Assembly (NCBI GenBank): GCA_031258665.1
Contig: JAIRML010000131.1
Location: forward strand, 1 to 7,064
Source: Oscillospiraceae bacterium
GTDB taxonomy: Bacteria; Bacillota; Clostridia; Oscillospirales; UBA929
DNA length: 7,064 bases
Reading direction: 5' to 3'
Under the pieces are notes generated by a model. The model did no database searches, was not told the DNA's origin, and worked only from the letters and a program-made list of their open reading frames with translations. This document shows positions 6,477 to 7,064 of this stretch, piece after piece. Positions within the stretch are counted from its first letter, which is position 1, and each line of letters begins with the position of its first letter. The position numbers and the translations under genes were made by a program.

Positions 6477-7064
6477 ATGTTTGGCTATGTCCGTCCGCTG
6501 CGCTGCGCGCTGCGCGTCCTCGACTGGGAGCGCTTCCGGGCGGCCTATTGCGGGCTCTGTCACACCCTGGCGCGCGAGTACGGCTGGAAGGCGCGTTATC
6601 TGCTGGGGTATGATTTCACATTTTTGGCGCTGGCGCTCTCCCTGTACGAGGCCCCGGCGCGCCCCGGGCGGCGGCGCTGCCCGACGCATCCGCTTCGCGC
6701 CCGCCCCTGTCTGGCGTCGGGCGAGGCGATGCGCGCCGCCGCCGACCTGACGGTGTTGCTCACATACCACAAGTGGCGGGACACGGTGTACGACGAGTCC
6801 GGTTTTGTGGCGTTGGCCGCCCGGATGGGCGGATGGCTGCTCCGCGGCGCGTGCCGCAAAGCCGCCGCGCGGCGGCCGGAGACGGCGGCGGCGGTGGTCC
6901 GCGCCTTGCGGGACCTGCGCGCCCTAGAGGAGGCCCGGGCGCCGGCCATTGACCCTCCCGCCGACGCCTTTGCGCGTCTGCTTGCCTCTCTGGGTGACCT
7001 CGCGCCGGAAGAGGGCGGCCGCCGCGTGCTGCGGCGTCTGTTGTACCACCTGGGCCGGTGGATC
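6477..7064 (+). CDS. DUF5685-type protein of unknown function, 3' end missing
   Basis: The frame is open from the ATG at 6477 to the window end (196 codons, no stop). I recognise the start MFGYVRPL and the following YCGLCHTL (24-31) and GYDFTFLALAL (44-54) as marks of DUF5685, a family mostly seen in Clostridia and, to my knowledge, without a known function. Conserved-looking cysteines and a histidine occur as C25-x2-C28 and C68-x2-H71-x6-C78, which could bind a metal or cluster. Next comes an acidic and aromatic helix, AAADLTVLLTYHKWRDTVYDE (D90, H98, D102 and D106 stand out), also typical of the family. The rest (110-196) is Ala/Arg/Leu-rich and probably helical. There is no signal peptide; it is probably cytoplasmic. 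The gene abuts the rseC-like stop (TAGATG) in the same frame, so the two are very likely cotranscribed. The family call rests on motif memory, and no function is assigned. Confidence 0.8.
   Translation, partial: MFGYVRPLRCALRVLDWERFRAAYCGLCHTLAREYGWKARYLLGYDFTFLALALSLYEAPARPGRRRCPTHPLRARPCLASGEAMRAAADLTVLLTYHKWRDTVYDESGFVALAARMGGWLLRGACRKAAARRPETAAAVVRALRDLRALEEARAPAIDPPADAFARLLASLGDLAPEEGGRRVLRRLLYHLGRWI

Overview
The window is GC-rich (roughly 60-65% by eye), and every recognisable gene lies on the plus strand with almost no space between genes. The set is a bifunctional Rel, a HemZ-type radical SAM protein, the CdaA/CdaR c-di-AMP pair, an RseC-like protein and a DUF5685-type protein. This points to a high-GC anaerobic member of the Firmicutes (Clostridia, perhaps Oscillospirales-like). 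The taxon is inferred from gene content alone. There is no sign of phage, transposon, CRISPR, tRNA or rRNA, and no gene-free stretch over 300 bases.

Left block (1-3693): the C-terminal two thirds of a RelA/SpoT (p)ppGpp synthetase/hydrolase, cut by the window start. After a 54-base gap comes a glyoxalase II-like metallo-beta-lactamase-fold hydrolase, then hemZ, whose GTG start overlaps the hydrolase stop in a GTGA. This is the familiar clostridial rel - MBL - hemZ neighbourhood, but without the dtd gene that often sits after rel, and not followed by hisS/aspS.

Intergenic region (3694-3862): the longest non-coding stretch, 169 bases. It holds a 9-bp perfect tandem repeat, an extended -10 promoter, a strong GC hairpin in the predicted 5' leader and a near-consensus Shine-Dalgarno. 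A second transcription unit probably starts here.

Right block (3863-7064): cdaA (membrane diadenylate cyclase), cdaR (YbbR-repeat regulator), an RseC/SoxR-reducing-type small membrane protein with four cysteines, and a DUF5685-type protein that runs off the right edge. The usual third partner glmM does not follow cdaR. The cyclase has two substitutions next to its catalytic RHR motif (GMRHRAG instead of the usual GTRHRAA), which is the most testable oddity in the window. The last two genes are in the same frame, separated only by one TAG followed directly by ATG.

Together the window joins two nucleotide second-messenger systems, (p)ppGpp and c-di-AMP, with small redox or metal-linked proteins. 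I see no clear evidence of a wholly new defence or mobile system. The least understood item is the DUF5685 protein next to RseC.
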